From Aliarcobacter sp017996075 (lineage in GTDB: Bacteria; Campylobacterota; Campylobacteria; Campylobacterales; Arcobacteraceae), in the NCBI RefSeq assembly GCF_051062515.1, contig NZ_JAMXEK010000008.1: a DNA stretch of 64,000 nucleotides. One strand, 5' to 3'. This document shows, piece by piece, positions 43,349 through 52,472 of the stretch. Below the pieces are notes generated by a model. It saw nothing but the letters and a program-made list of their open reading frames with translations, did no database searches and had not been told where the DNA came from. A program made the position numbers and the translations under genes. Within the stretch, counting starts at the first letter, position 1; the number at the start of each line of letters is the position of its first letter.

Positions 43349-44289
43349 TGAAAAAAATATTTTTAATATTCTTATTTTTAACAGGAGTTGTTTTAGCAAA
43401 TGAAACAATCTTTAAAAGTGTTATAAAAAATGTAGCACTAAAAGATACACAAAGTGCTATAAATAGTGCAAAAGAACTACAAAAAGAGATAAATAATGAA
43501 AACTTTACAAAGTTTTTAAAAGATTGGAAAAGAGTTGAAGCAAACTATCTTGCTGGAGAAATAAATAGCGATTATTTAGATACTCCAAGATATATTGATG
43601 TTTTTAACAACTTAAAAGAGGATTTAAATTATCAAATGCAAAGAGTTATAGATGGCAATTTGGATGTAAAAAAAGCACTATTTAAAAACTCATTTAAAAC
43701 TATAAATGCTTTGGAATATCTGCTTTACTCTTCAAAAGAGTTAAATGATAGAAAAAAAGAGATAGGAAGAGAGATTTTAAACTCAATTATAAAAAATCTT
43801 GAAGATATAAAAACTGTTTATGAAACTTATCTTAAAAATCCAATAATAAAAGATGATGACAATGCAAAACTTATAAATACACTTGTTGCATCTTCTTATA
43901 GACTAAAAGAGTGGCGAATTGGAAATCCAGCAGGATTTTCAACAAAATATAAAAATGATGCAAAAAATAGTAGAGCCGAGTATTTCTTAAGCCAAAACTC
44001 TTTTGAAGCTATAGATTCAATTTTAGATGCACAAAAAGAGATGATTGCAAATGAAGGTTATATAAATCTTCTTAATTTAGCAAAAGATAAAAATGCAACA
44101 AATGAGCTAAAAGCTGTTATTGCAAAAATAGATGAAGCAAAAAAAGAGTTAAAATCTCTTCCAAAAGATGATTTTACAAATGCAAAAAAACTTTTTGATT
44201 TGGCTTCACAAATTCATGATTTATACTATATTACGATTATTGATAAATTGGGACTTAAAGCTGAAATATTAGATGCAGACGGGGATTAA
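43348..44289 (+). CDS. Second imelysin-family protein lacking the signature His
   Basis: 313 aa with a signal peptide (about 1-17) and a helical imelysin-type body. The segment matching the GxHxxE signature reads TINALEYLLYSSKE: the Glu is kept but the His is Asn, so metal binding at that place is likely altered. Other family marks: WRIGNPAGFSTKYKNDAKNSR. It begins on the last base of the DHOR stop codon with GTG. The paralogue pair with complementary motif states suggests a heteromeric or scaffold role. Confidence 0.88.
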   Translation: MKKIFLIFLFLTGVVLANETIFKSVIKNVALKDTQSAINSAKELQKEINNENFTKFLKDWKRVEANYLAGEINSDYLDTPRYIDVFNNLKEDLNYQMQRVIDGNLDVKKALFKNSFKTINALEYLLYSSKELNDRKKEIGREILNSIIKNLEDIKTVYETYLKNPIIKDDDNAKLINTLVASSYRLKEWRIGNPAGFSTKYKNDAKNSRAEYFLSQNSFEAIDSILDAQKEMIANEGYINLLNLAKDKNATNELKAVIAKIDEAKKELKSLPKDDFTNAKKLFDLASQIHDLYYITIIDKLGLKAEILDADGD

Positions 44290-44292
44290 ATC

Positions 44293-45198
44293 TTGGACTA
44301 TTTTGCCTTTGATTTTTTAACAAATCCAAACAAAAGAGTCTACTGGCTCTATTTGTTGGCTTCAATTTTTTTGGCATTTATATACTACTATTTTTCAAAA
44401 AAAAATAGTAGAGTTATTCTATCTTCAAAATTGTGGTTACATCCTAGTGCAAAACTTGATTATATTTACTTTTTTTTAGCAAATTTAGTAAATATTTTTT
44501 TAATTGTTCCTTTGATTTTAAGTGCAAAAAATGTGGCACTTTTTACAAATAAATTTTTATATCAAAATTTTGGATTTATAGAGTTTAACTCTTTTTCATA
44601 TTTTCAAATTACAATATTTTATACAATAGCTATTTTTGTTTTTAGTGATTTTACTAGATATTGGTTACATAGATTTTTACATACAATTCCATTTTTATGG
44701 GAGTTTCATAAAGTTCATCATAGTGCAAAAGTTTTAACACCTATTACATTTTATAGAGTTCATTTTGTTGAAAATTTTCTTTTCGGACTTAGATATGCAC
44801 TAAGTGTTGGTTTTGTAACAGGAATTTTTATATATTTATTTGGTGCAAAAATAAATTTATATATGATTTTTGGAGTAAATGCTTTAGTATTTATCTCTTC
44901 AATTTTTGGTTCAAATTTAAGGCACTCACATGTTCCTTTTTCATATTTTTCATTTATAGAAAAATGGTTTTTATCTCCAAAACAGCATCAAATCCATCAT
45001 GATAAAAAACATTTTAATAAAAATTATGGTGGTTATATAGCTATTTGGGATAGAGTTTTTGGAACATTAACTCTTTCAAAAGATGTAAATATTCTAAAAT
45101 TTGGACTTAGAAAAAACCAGATGAGTGAATATATAAGCATAAAAGATTTATATTTTAGACCATTTATAAATTTATTAAAAAAAAGGAGGATTTTATGA
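44293..45198 (+). CDS. Sterol-desaturase / fatty-acid-hydroxylase superfamily membrane protein
   Basis: Integral membrane di-iron oxygenase family. 301 aa, start TTG 44293 with GGGGAT seven bases upstream. About five hydrophobic helices (about 18-35, 57-78, 103-122, 165-185, 188-205). The histidine ligand set is complete: HRFLH (126-130), HKVHH (139-143), HSH (211-213) and HQIHH (232-236). Fourth gene of the imelysin operon. The substrate is unknown; a lipid, sterol-like or carotenoid-like substrate is typical of the superfamily. A di-iron enzyme in an iron-limitation operon is notable. Confidence 0.9.
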   Translation: MDYFAFDFLTNPNKRVYWLYLLASIFLAFIYYYFSKKNSRVILSSKLWLHPSAKLDYIYFFLANLVNIFLIVPLILSAKNVALFTNKFLYQNFGFIEFNSFSYFQITIFYTIAIFVFSDFTRYWLHRFLHTIPFLWEFHKVHHSAKVLTPITFYRVHFVENFLFGLRYALSVGFVTGIFIYLFGAKINLYMIFGVNALVFISSIFGSNLRHSHVPFSYFSFIEKWFLSPKQHQIHHDKKHFNKNYGGYIAIWDRVFGTLTLSKDVNILKFGLRKNQMSEYISIKDLYFRPFINLLKKRRIL

Positions 45199-46310
45199 AA
45201 AAATTAGTTTTAATAACAATATTTTTAGGAATAGAGTTACTAGCAAATAATATTTCAAAAGAGGATTTAGGTAAAGCACTTTTTTTTGATGTTAATTTAT
45301 CAAAAAATAGAACTCAAAGTTGTGCAACTTGTCACAATCCAGAAGCAGCATTTATAGATGATAGGGATAATGGTGTTTCAAAAATGGCATCTTTAGGTGA
45401 TGATTTAAAATCTTTAGGCGATCGTCAAGCTCCAACAGCTTCTTATGCAAAATTTTCTCCAGATTTTCATTTTAATGTAAAAAAAGGATTTTATGTAGGT
45501 GGTCAATTTTGGGATGGAAGAGAGACTTCTTTAGAAGGACAAGCAGGTGGTCCACCATTAAATCCTATTGAAATGGGAATAAAGAGTAAAAAAGAGGTAA
45601 TTGATAGATTAAAAGAGAATAGTTTTTATGTAGAGAGTTTTAAATCTCTATTTGGAAAAGATATTTTTAAAAATGATGAAAATGCTTATATAGCAATGAC
45701 AAAAGCGATTGCTAGTTTTGAAAGAAGTGATGAATTTTCACCATTTGACTCAAAATATGATAGATATTTAAAAGGAGAGTATGATTTAACTCCTCTTGAA
45801 GATTTAGGAATGTCAATATTCTTCTCAAACAACAATAACTCTTGTGCCTCGTGTCATGTTTTAAAAGGCGAAGGAAAAGCTGGTGAAACATTTACAAACT
45901 ATGAGTTTCATAATATTGGAGTTCCAGTAAATAAAGAGTTAAGAGAGAAAAATGGTATAAATGAAAAAGATTTAGGTTTAGCAGCAAACCCAAATATTAA
46001 AAACAAAGATGAAAATTTAGGAAAATACAAAACTCCAACTCTAAGAAATGTTGCAGTTACTGCTCCGTATATGCATAATGGTGTATTTAAAGATTTAAGA
46101 ACGGTTGTTGAATTTTATGATAAATACAATAACAAAGAGAGAACTTTAAATCCTGAAACAAATTTTCCTTGGGATGAGCCTGAACATAAAGATACAATTT
46201 CATTAAAAGAGCTAAAAGCAAATGCTCAAACTGATAGAAAAATAGATGCTTTAGTGGCTTTTATGAAACTTTTAACAGATAAAAGATATGAACATCTAAT
46301 AAAAGATTAA
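45195..46310 (+). CDS. Di-heme cytochrome c peroxidase (MauG/CcpA family)
   Basis: Periplasmic di-heme c-type enzyme. 371 aa: signal peptide (about 1-17), CATCH (43-47) for the high-potential or peroxidatic heme domain and CASCH (217-221) for the second domain. GGQFWDGRETSLEGQAGGPP and APYMHNGVFKDLRTVVEFY are typical of cytochrome c peroxidases. Its ATG overlaps the hydroxylase stop by 4 bp. Last gene of the operon, ending at a strong bidirectional hairpin. It may remove peroxide or carry out a MauG-like oxidation tied to the preceding genes; which one is not decidable here. Confidence 0.93.
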   Translation: MKKLVLITIFLGIELLANNISKEDLGKALFFDVNLSKNRTQSCATCHNPEAAFIDDRDNGVSKMASLGDDLKSLGDRQAPTASYAKFSPDFHFNVKKGFYVGGQFWDGRETSLEGQAGGPPLNPIEMGIKSKKEVIDRLKENSFYVESFKSLFGKDIFKNDENAYIAMTKAIASFERSDEFSPFDSKYDRYLKGEYDLTPLEDLGMSIFFSNNNNSCASCHVLKGEGKAGETFTNYEFHNIGVPVNKELREKNGINEKDLGLAANPNIKNKDENLGKYKTPTLRNVAVTAPYMHNGVFKDLRTVVEFYDKYNNKERTLNPETNFPWDEPEHKDTISLKELKANAQTDRKIDALVAFMKLLTDKRYEHLIKD

Positions 46311-46340
46311 AAAAAAGGTGAGTTAGCCCTCACCTTTTTT
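46311..46340. terminator. Bidirectional terminator after the imelysin/di-heme operon
   Basis: AAAAAAGGTGAG (46311-46322) pairs perfectly with CTCACCTTTTTT (46329-46340), six-base loop. It serves the operon on the plus strand and the cyclophilin gene on the minus strand. Confidence 0.9.
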
Positions 46341-46352
46341 AAATTTTAAATA

Positions 46353-46865
46353 TTATATAGATTCTAAAATCTCAATTTTTATTATCTCATCACCTTGTTT
46401 TATAGCATCTAAAGTTTTAAAGCTACTATTTTGAGTTACTTCAATTTCTCCAAAAACAGTGTGGTTACCATCTAAATGTGGACAAGGTACAAAACATATA
46501 AAGAATTGACTACCACCTGTATCTCTTCCTGCATGTGCCATTGAAAGGCTTCCTCTTTTATGATTTTGTTTAGAAGCATTCACTTCACATTTTATAGCCC
46601 AATCAGGTCCACCCATACCAGATTTTTCAGGACATCCACCTTGTGCCATAAAACCAGATATTACTCTATGAAAATTTAATCCATTATAAAACCCATCATT
46701 TGCCAAAGTTACAAAATTTGCAACTGTATTTGGTGTCTCTTGGTTGAAAAGTTTTATTAAAATCTCTCCATTTTTTGTAGTGATTTTTGCATAATTAAAT
46801 TTTGCAAGCTCCTCTTTTGTATAGTTATACTCTTTTAACTCTTTTCCAAATCTATTTGTACTCAT
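46353..46865 (-). CDS. Cytosolic cyclophilin-type peptidyl-prolyl cis-trans isomerase
   Basis: 170 aa without signal peptide. Core motifs FHRVISGFMAQGG, MAHAGRDTGGSQFFICF and LDGNHTVFGEI are all present, including the catalytic Arg of FHRV and the Gln/Phe pair of SQFFI. Its N-terminal 30 residues are a charged extension. Lies 12 bp after the PBP gene on the minus strand and ends at the bidirectional hairpin. Confidence 0.95.
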   Translation of the reverse strand: MSTNRFGKELKEYNYTKEELAKFNYAKITTKNGEILIKLFNQETPNTVANFVTLANDGFYNGLNFHRVISGFMAQGGCPEKSGMGGPDWAIKCEVNASKQNHKRGSLSMAHAGRDTGGSQFFICFVPCPHLDGNHTVFGEIEVTQNSSFKTLDAIKQGDEIIKIEILESI

Positions 46866-46877
46866 AAATATCCTTTT

Positions 46878-48755
46878 TTAATTTTCTAAATTTATATCCT
46901 CTTTTGGGGATAAGTAGTTCAGTTTTATAAGATTTTGAATTATCTCTTTAAAAACTGGAACTGCTGATTGTGCTGCATAATAGTGTGGTCTGATTGGATT
47001 TGGATTTATTACTGTAACTCCAATAGTATATGAATTTCCTTTATCATCATTTACAAAACCAACAAAAGATGATATGTATTTTTTCAAATACCCAGTTCCA
47101 CCTGCAATTTGAGCTGTTCCTGTTTTTCCACCAATTTCAAGTCCTTCGATTCTAGCACTTCTTCCTGTTCCTTCTTGAACAGTTTTTATAAGCATTCTTT
47201 TCATCTCAGCTGCTGTCTCTTTTGAAATAACTTGCTCTGGTTCATGAAAAAATGGAGATTGGAATTTTGCATTATTTCTAGTTAAATAAGAGACTATTTG
47301 TGGCGTAACCATAGCTCCATCATTATTAAATACACTATATGCTTTTATTAATTGAATAAAAGTTGAAGTCATTCCTTGACCAAAAGATACTGTTGCTTTA
47401 TAAATATTTGGTCTTTTTTGTTTGTCCCCAACAGAAAATTGCCAAAGTTTTGGCATAACACCTCTTTTTTCATAAGGTAAATCTATTCCTGTTTTTCTTG
47501 TAAATCCAAACTTTTTCATACCTTCATAAAACTCTGGACCTGTCAATCTTTGTGCAATTTGAAGAGTTCCTATATTTGAAGAGAATATTACAATATCATC
47601 CATAGAAAGGTTTCCCTTTGGAAATGCATGGTCATCCTTTATTGTAAATCTTCCAAAAGGATAAGCACCTTTTGCATGTGTTTGATTATAAGCTGAAAAA
47701 TACTCATTTTTTCTTACAACACCTTTGTCCAAAGCCAAAGATATTGACAATGGTTTCACAACAGAACCTGGTTCAAATTGATACTCAATAGCATTTACAT
47801 TTAGATATGGAATATCACTTTGTTTTATATTTTCTGGATTAAATCTATTTGAACTAGCCATTGAAATTATTTTTCCAGTACGGCTTTCCATGATTGTAAG
47901 CAAAATCTCATCAGCTTTTGTTCTTATTTTATGATTATCTAAAGTTGTTTCATTATTTTTTTGAAGTTTTAAAGGAATATTTAGATTTAGACTATAACCA
48001 TCCATTCTATGTTCCATTATTGAATTTTTATCAAAATATATATAAGAGATTACATCTCTATAACCCTTTAATATACCATCTATCGCATCATTTAGCTTTT
48101 GATCATAAGATTTTTCTAAGCCTTTTACTCCATCTACTTTTGTTTTACCTGTTTGTGACTCTATTTTTTTAATATATCCTAAAACAGGAGTTAAAGTATC
48201 ATCATATGAAAATGTTCTTTTTTCTCCACTTTCACTAACTTCTAATCTTCTAATTAAACTTAAACTTCCACCTTTTCTAGGTACAAAAACATTTAATTGA
48301 TTTAGTTTTATATCAAGTTCTCGCAAGTTTTTTGCAGCTCTTGAATCTATATTATATGAAAGTACTAAAAGTCCAGGATTTTTATCTACTTCTTTAAATT
48401 TTTCACTCAATGTTTTATAATCTATTCCACTATAAATAGAAAAAAGTATCATAAAAAGCTCTTTTTTATCTGGGTTTAAATATCTTGTATCAACAGATGC
48501 TTTATATATTTTTTTAGAACTAACTAAATTAAAGCCATCTTCACTAATAATATTTCCACGAACAGCTAATTCACTCTTTTCACCAGTTAATGTAGGAAGC
48601 GTTCTTTTTTCATGAATAGTTCTATATATTGAAAAAAGTATGATAAAAATTCCAAAAAAAAGTAGTAAAAGCAAAATTAAGATTTTCTTTGTTTTTTGTT
48701 TAATTTCTAAAAGTTTATAATCTATTTGCATTTTTTTGAAGACATCTTTATCCAT
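46878..48755 (-). CDS. ftsI: FtsI-type division penicillin-binding protein (class B transpeptidase)
   Basis: Cross-links septal peptidoglycan. 625 aa: short cytosolic N-terminus, one membrane helix (about 24-45), PBP dimerisation domain (about 55-235), transpeptidase domain with SVVK (active-site Ser in EPGSVVKPL), SSN in FSSNIGT and KTG in IGGKTGTAQIAG. Divergent from ftsW with only 18 bp between the start codons, and followed by murG beyond ftsW, which supports the division assignment. ATG 48755 is used; a Met at residue 9 (IDYKLLEIKQ follows) is an alternative start. Confidence 0.93.
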   Translation of the reverse strand: MDKDVFKKMQIDYKLLEIKQKTKKILILLLLLFFGIFIILFSIYRTIHEKRTLPTLTGEKSELAVRGNIISEDGFNLVSSKKIYKASVDTRYLNPDKKELFMILFSIYSGIDYKTLSEKFKEVDKNPGLLVLSYNIDSRAAKNLRELDIKLNQLNVFVPRKGGSLSLIRRLEVSESGEKRTFSYDDTLTPVLGYIKKIESQTGKTKVDGVKGLEKSYDQKLNDAIDGILKGYRDVISYIYFDKNSIMEHRMDGYSLNLNIPLKLQKNNETTLDNHKIRTKADEILLTIMESRTGKIISMASSNRFNPENIKQSDIPYLNVNAIEYQFEPGSVVKPLSISLALDKGVVRKNEYFSAYNQTHAKGAYPFGRFTIKDDHAFPKGNLSMDDIVIFSSNIGTLQIAQRLTGPEFYEGMKKFGFTRKTGIDLPYEKRGVMPKLWQFSVGDKQKRPNIYKATVSFGQGMTSTFIQLIKAYSVFNNDGAMVTPQIVSYLTRNNAKFQSPFFHEPEQVISKETAAEMKRMLIKTVQEGTGRSARIEGLEIGGKTGTAQIAGGTGYLKKYISSFVGFVNDDKGNSYTIGVTVINPNPIRPHYYAAQSAVPVFKEIIQNLIKLNYLSPKEDINLEN

Positions 48756-48773
48756 AATGTTATATAATAAAGC

Positions 48774-50042
48774 ATGGATTATATCAAAAATAAGATTAAA
48801 TTACTAACTACAGGTGAAAACCTAAGAGAACCGGATTACTTTTTGTTTATTTTAGTTTCTATGCTTATTATTATAAGCATAGTTTTTTCATATTCGCTTA
48901 CTATTTATACTGTTGAGTTTTTAGGTTATGGACAGTTTCACTATATTTTAAGACAAGGTTTAGTTGGAATATTTTGTATATACCTAATGTGGTGGATGTC
49001 AAGATTAAATCCTAATAAAATAATGCACAAAACTGGAATGACACTATTTGGTGTTGGACTTTTCTTAATGGTCATAATGCCTTTTTTACCAGCTTCTTTA
49101 GTTACTGCTTCAGGTGGTGCAAATAGATGGATTAGGCTTCCTGGAATATCTTTGTCTCCTGTTGAGATATTTAAAATAGGTTTTATATATTTTTTATCTT
49201 GGTCATTTTTTAGAAAAGTTATACATCAGCCAAAAAAAGGTCTTTTTGGCGATTTATTACTACTTTCTCCATACTTTTTAGTATTTATTTTTATTGTTTT
49301 TTTAATTGCTGTTTTACAAAAAGATTTAGGGCAAGTTGCACTTCTAACTGCAATTATGCTTACATTAATTATCTTTGCAAATAGATCCTTAAAAATAATC
49401 TTTGCATTAATTCTTATAGCAATTGTAGGTATGATAGTTCTAATAGCAGCAGCACCTCATAGAATAAACAGAATTCACTCTTGGTGGTCTATGGTTCAAG
49501 ATGGTATTTTATCAGTTCTTCCATCAACATTTGAGCAGTATTTGAGAATAAAAAACTTACCAGAACCATATCAAGTATCACACTCTTTAAATGCTATTCA
49601 CAATGGTGGTTTTTTTGGACAAGGCATCTCTTTTGGAGATTTAAAAGTTGGATTTTTAAGTGAAGTTCACACTGACTTCGTTATTGCTGGTATAACAGAA
49701 GAGATAGGTTGGCTTGGAATATTTTTTATCACTACTATTTTGATGTTAATTATTTTAAGGATTTTTGCAATTAGTAGAAAAGTTGATAGTAAAATTTTTC
49801 ATCTTTTTACAACAGGAATTGCTCTTATGATTATTGTTGCATTTTTAATAAATGGTGCTGGAATTTCAGGAATAATTCCTATAAAAGGGATTGCTGTTCC
49901 ATTTTTATCATATGGTGGTTCATCTTTGATTACAAGCTCATTTGCAATAGGATTAGTTCTTTCAATTAGTAGAACTGTCAAAAAGTATGAACCACAAAAA
50001 ACCATCATAAAAGAAAAACCTAAAAGGATAATTATTAGATGA
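48774..50042 (+). CDS. ftsW: FtsW/RodA-family peptidoglycan glycosyltransferase
   Basis: SEDS-family polymerase of septal peptidoglycan. 422 aa with about ten membrane helices. Marks: GGANRWIRLPGISLSPVEIFK (segment containing the conserved Asn-Arg-Trp), LQKDLGQVALL (with the catalytic Asp of the family) and IPFLSYGGSS-type end, here VPFLSYGGSSL. The murG start overlaps its stop by 4 bp. Divergent partner of the FtsI-type PBP. Confidence 0.95.
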   Translation: MDYIKNKIKLLTTGENLREPDYFLFILVSMLIIISIVFSYSLTIYTVEFLGYGQFHYILRQGLVGIFCIYLMWWMSRLNPNKIMHKTGMTLFGVGLFLMVIMPFLPASLVTASGGANRWIRLPGISLSPVEIFKIGFIYFLSWSFFRKVIHQPKKGLFGDLLLLSPYFLVFIFIVFLIAVLQKDLGQVALLTAIMLTLIIFANRSLKIIFALILIAIVGMIVLIAAAPHRINRIHSWWSMVQDGILSVLPSTFEQYLRIKNLPEPYQVSHSLNAIHNGGFFGQGISFGDLKVGFLSEVHTDFVIAGITEEIGWLGIFFITTILMLIILRIFAISRKVDSKIFHLFTTGIALMIIVAFLINGAGISGIIPIKGIAVPFLSYGGSSLITSSFAIGLVLSISRTVKKYEPQKTIIKEKPKRIIIR

Positions 50043-51061
50043 GTAAAGTTGTTGTAATAACAGGTGGCGGAACTGGTGGTCATCTAAAAATTGCTGATGT
50101 TTTTATTAATGAGTTTAAAAAAAGAGGTTTTGAAGTTATTTTTATAGGTTCAAGCTATGGGCAAGATAAGTTTTGGTTTGAAAATGATGATAGATTAAAA
50201 GAGAAATTTTTTTTAAATACAAGTGGCGTTGTAAATAAAAAAGGAATAAGTAAGATTTTCTCACTTTTAAATATATTTTACAAAGCTATCTTTTGTCTTA
50301 AAATTTTAAAAAAATATAGAGTACAAAAGGTTGTATCTGTTGGTGGATTTAGTGCAGCTGCTGCTTCCCTTGGAACTATATTTAAAAAAGATTGCAATCT
50401 ATATTTGCATGAACAAAACTCAAAGATTGGGGCTTTAAATAAAGTGACCTTGAAATATACAAAAAAAGCCTACTCATCTTTTCATGATTTTTCACCAATA
50501 AAAGATTATCCAGTTGATAGCAAATTCTTTGAAAACTCAAGAGTACGAAAAGAGATAAAAACTGTTGCATTTTTTGGTGGCTCTCAAGGAGCAGTTGCAA
50601 TAAATAACTTTGCTTTAAAAGTTGTACCAAAATTAAACGAAATGGGTATAAAAATAGTTCATCAAGCTGGGAAAAATGACTTTTTAAGAGTAAGAAGTGA
50701 GTATGAGAAGCTTGGAATAAATGCAGATGTTTTTGATTTTTCAAAAGATATTTTAACAAAAATGAGTGAAGCAGATTTTTGTGTAAGCCGAGCTGGTGCT
50801 TCAACACTTTTTGAGCTTTGTGCAAACAATCTTCCAACTTTTTTTATACCATTTAAATATGCAGCACAAAATCATCAATACTACAATGCAAAAGCTTTGT
50901 TTGAAAAAAACTTATGTTTTTTGCAAAGTGAAGATGAGCTAGATGAGAACTATTTTTTTGAGTGTTTAAATAGCAATATAGAAAAAATTAGCACTGGTTT
51001 AAAAGAGTTTATTAAACCAAATGGTATAGAGAAAATTGTAGATGATATTTTAAATAATTAA
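50039..51061 (+). CDS. murG: UDP-GlcNAc:lipid I N-acetylglucosaminyltransferase MurG
   Basis: Makes lipid II on the cytosolic face of the membrane. 340 aa, GT-B fold. N-terminal GGGTGGHLKIAD (lipid I/phosphate loop), VVSVGGFSAAAA, a second Gly loop FFGGSQGAVAIN, and the donor-binding SRAGASTLFELCANNLP followed by AAQNHQYYNAK. Overlaps ftsW by 4 bp. Confidence 0.96.
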   Translation: MSKVVVITGGGTGGHLKIADVFINEFKKRGFEVIFIGSSYGQDKFWFENDDRLKEKFFLNTSGVVNKKGISKIFSLLNIFYKAIFCLKILKKYRVQKVVSVGGFSAAAASLGTIFKKDCNLYLHEQNSKIGALNKVTLKYTKKAYSSFHDFSPIKDYPVDSKFFENSRVRKEIKTVAFFGGSQGAVAINNFALKVVPKLNEMGIKIVHQAGKNDFLRVRSEYEKLGINADVFDFSKDILTKMSEADFCVSRAGASTLFELCANNLPTFFIPFKYAAQNHQYYNAKALFEKNLCFLQSEDELDENYFFECLNSNIEKISTGLKEFIKPNGIEKIVDDILNN

Positions 51062-51111
51062 CTCTTTGATAAATTTTAAATTGAATTTATATGATTAAAC
51101 ATATAATAAGT

Positions 51112-51145
51112 TTATAAATTGTAGGATATAACATACAATTTATAA
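51112..51145. repeat. Perfect 12-bp inverted repeat before the AAA/DUF4143 gene
   Basis: TTATAAATTGTA (51112-51123) and TACAATTTATAA (51134-51145), ten-base spacer. The right arm ends directly at the AAGG ribosome binding site of the gene at 51155, so it may be an operator or an RNA hairpin that shields the start. A smaller repeat, TTATATG / CATATAA, lies at 51087-51106. Confidence 0.7.
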
Positions 51146-51154
51146 GGAAATCAT

Positions 51155-52465
51155 ATGGAAAAACTTGAAATATTAGAAGTTTTAAATGATTGGAACTATT
51201 GGAACAGAGATTTACCAAAAACTATTTCAAGAGATTATTATGATAAAAAGATTAATTCGTTTATTGAAAATGATGAGATAGTAGTCTTGAAAGGAATAAG
51301 AAGATGTGGTAAATCAACACTTCTTTTAAATCAGATAAAAATTTTGTGTGAAGAAGGCATAGATAAAAATGATATTTTATTTGTAAATCTTGAAGATCCA
51401 AGATTTACAAACTGTTTAAATGTTGAACTTCTTTCTAAAATAAAAGATGTATATTTGGAATATTTAAATCCAAGTAAAAAACCATATATATTTTTAGATG
51501 AGATACAAAATATCCAAGATTGGGAAAAATGGGTTAATAAAGAGTATGAATTAAAGTTATCAAATATCGTAATAACAGGTTCAAACTCATCAATGCTAAG
51601 CAAAGAGATAGCAACAAGTTTAAGCGGAAGATATTTAAGTGTTGAAATTTTTCCACTTAGTTTTAAAGAGTTTTTACACTTTAAAGATATAAAAATATCT
51701 TCAAAACTGGATTTTGTAGATAAAAAGATAGAGCTTAATAGGGCTTTTGAAGAGTATTTAGAATTTGGCTCATTTCCAAAGGTTTTAGATTATGATAAAA
51801 ATAGTAAAAAAGAACTACTAAATACATACAAAGAGAGCATACTTTTAAATGATATTGTTGCAAGATATAAATTAAATAACTTTACGATTTTAGAAGAAAT
51901 ATCTGCATTTTTATTAAGCAATAGTGGCATTATTCAAAGTATTACCAAAATAAAAAATAGTTTTAAAATATCTTTTGATATGGCAAGAGATTATATAGAA
52001 TATTTAAAAAATGCCTATATGATTTATGAGATCAAAAAGTTTGACTACTCCTTGAGAAAACAAAATTTAAATGATAAAAAATATTATAGTGCAGATTTAG
52101 GATTATCAAATCTTTATAGAGTTGCAAATTTAAAATTTAAAGGTTCAAATCTTGAAACTATTGTTGCTTTAGAGCTTTTAAGAAGAGGATTTGAAATATA
52201 TTATTATAAAACACAAAATGGTTTAGAAATCGATTTTGTAGTAGTAAAAAACAATAAAATAGAAAAACTAATTCAAGTTTCAAAATCTTTGGAAAATGAT
52301 AAAACAAAAAAAAGAGAGCTTGAAGTTTTCAAGAAAACTGTAGATGAATTAAATCTTATAGATGTAAAATCTATTATTATTAGTGAAGATAAAAGTAGTA
52401 AATTTTTATATAACAAACAAGAGATTGAAGTAAAAAATATATTAGAGTGGTTAAATTTTGATTAA
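51155..52465 (+). CDS. AAA-family ATP-binding protein with DUF4143 C-terminal domain
   Basis: 436 aa. Walker A GIRRCGKSTLLLNQI (about 48-62), Walker B YIFLDEIQNIQDWEKWV (about 112-128), and sensor ITGSNSSMLS. The C-terminal DUF4143 part (about 210-400) includes YYYKTQNGLEIDFVV, which resembles a PD-(D/E)xK nuclease strand pattern (Glu-Ile-Asp, then Val-Gln downstream). Found widely as single, mobile, often paralogous genes in bacteria and archaea; function not established. No transposase nearby. Preceded by a perfect inverted repeat, suggesting autoregulation. Part of an accessory patch between murG and uppP. Confidence 0.9.
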   Translation: MEKLEILEVLNDWNYWNRDLPKTISRDYYDKKINSFIENDEIVVLKGIRRCGKSTLLLNQIKILCEEGIDKNDILFVNLEDPRFTNCLNVELLSKIKDVYLEYLNPSKKPYIFLDEIQNIQDWEKWVNKEYELKLSNIVITGSNSSMLSKEIATSLSGRYLSVEIFPLSFKEFLHFKDIKISSKLDFVDKKIELNRAFEEYLEFGSFPKVLDYDKNSKKELLNTYKESILLNDIVARYKLNNFTILEEISAFLLSNSGIIQSITKIKNSFKISFDMARDYIEYLKNAYMIYEIKKFDYSLRKQNLNDKKYYSADLGLSNLYRVANLKFKGSNLETIVALELLRRGFEIYYYKTQNGLEIDFVVVKNNKIEKLIQVSKSLENDKTKKRELEVFKKTVDELNLIDVKSIIISEDKSSKFLYNKQEIEVKNILEWLNFD

Positions 52466-52472
52466 ATTTAAC

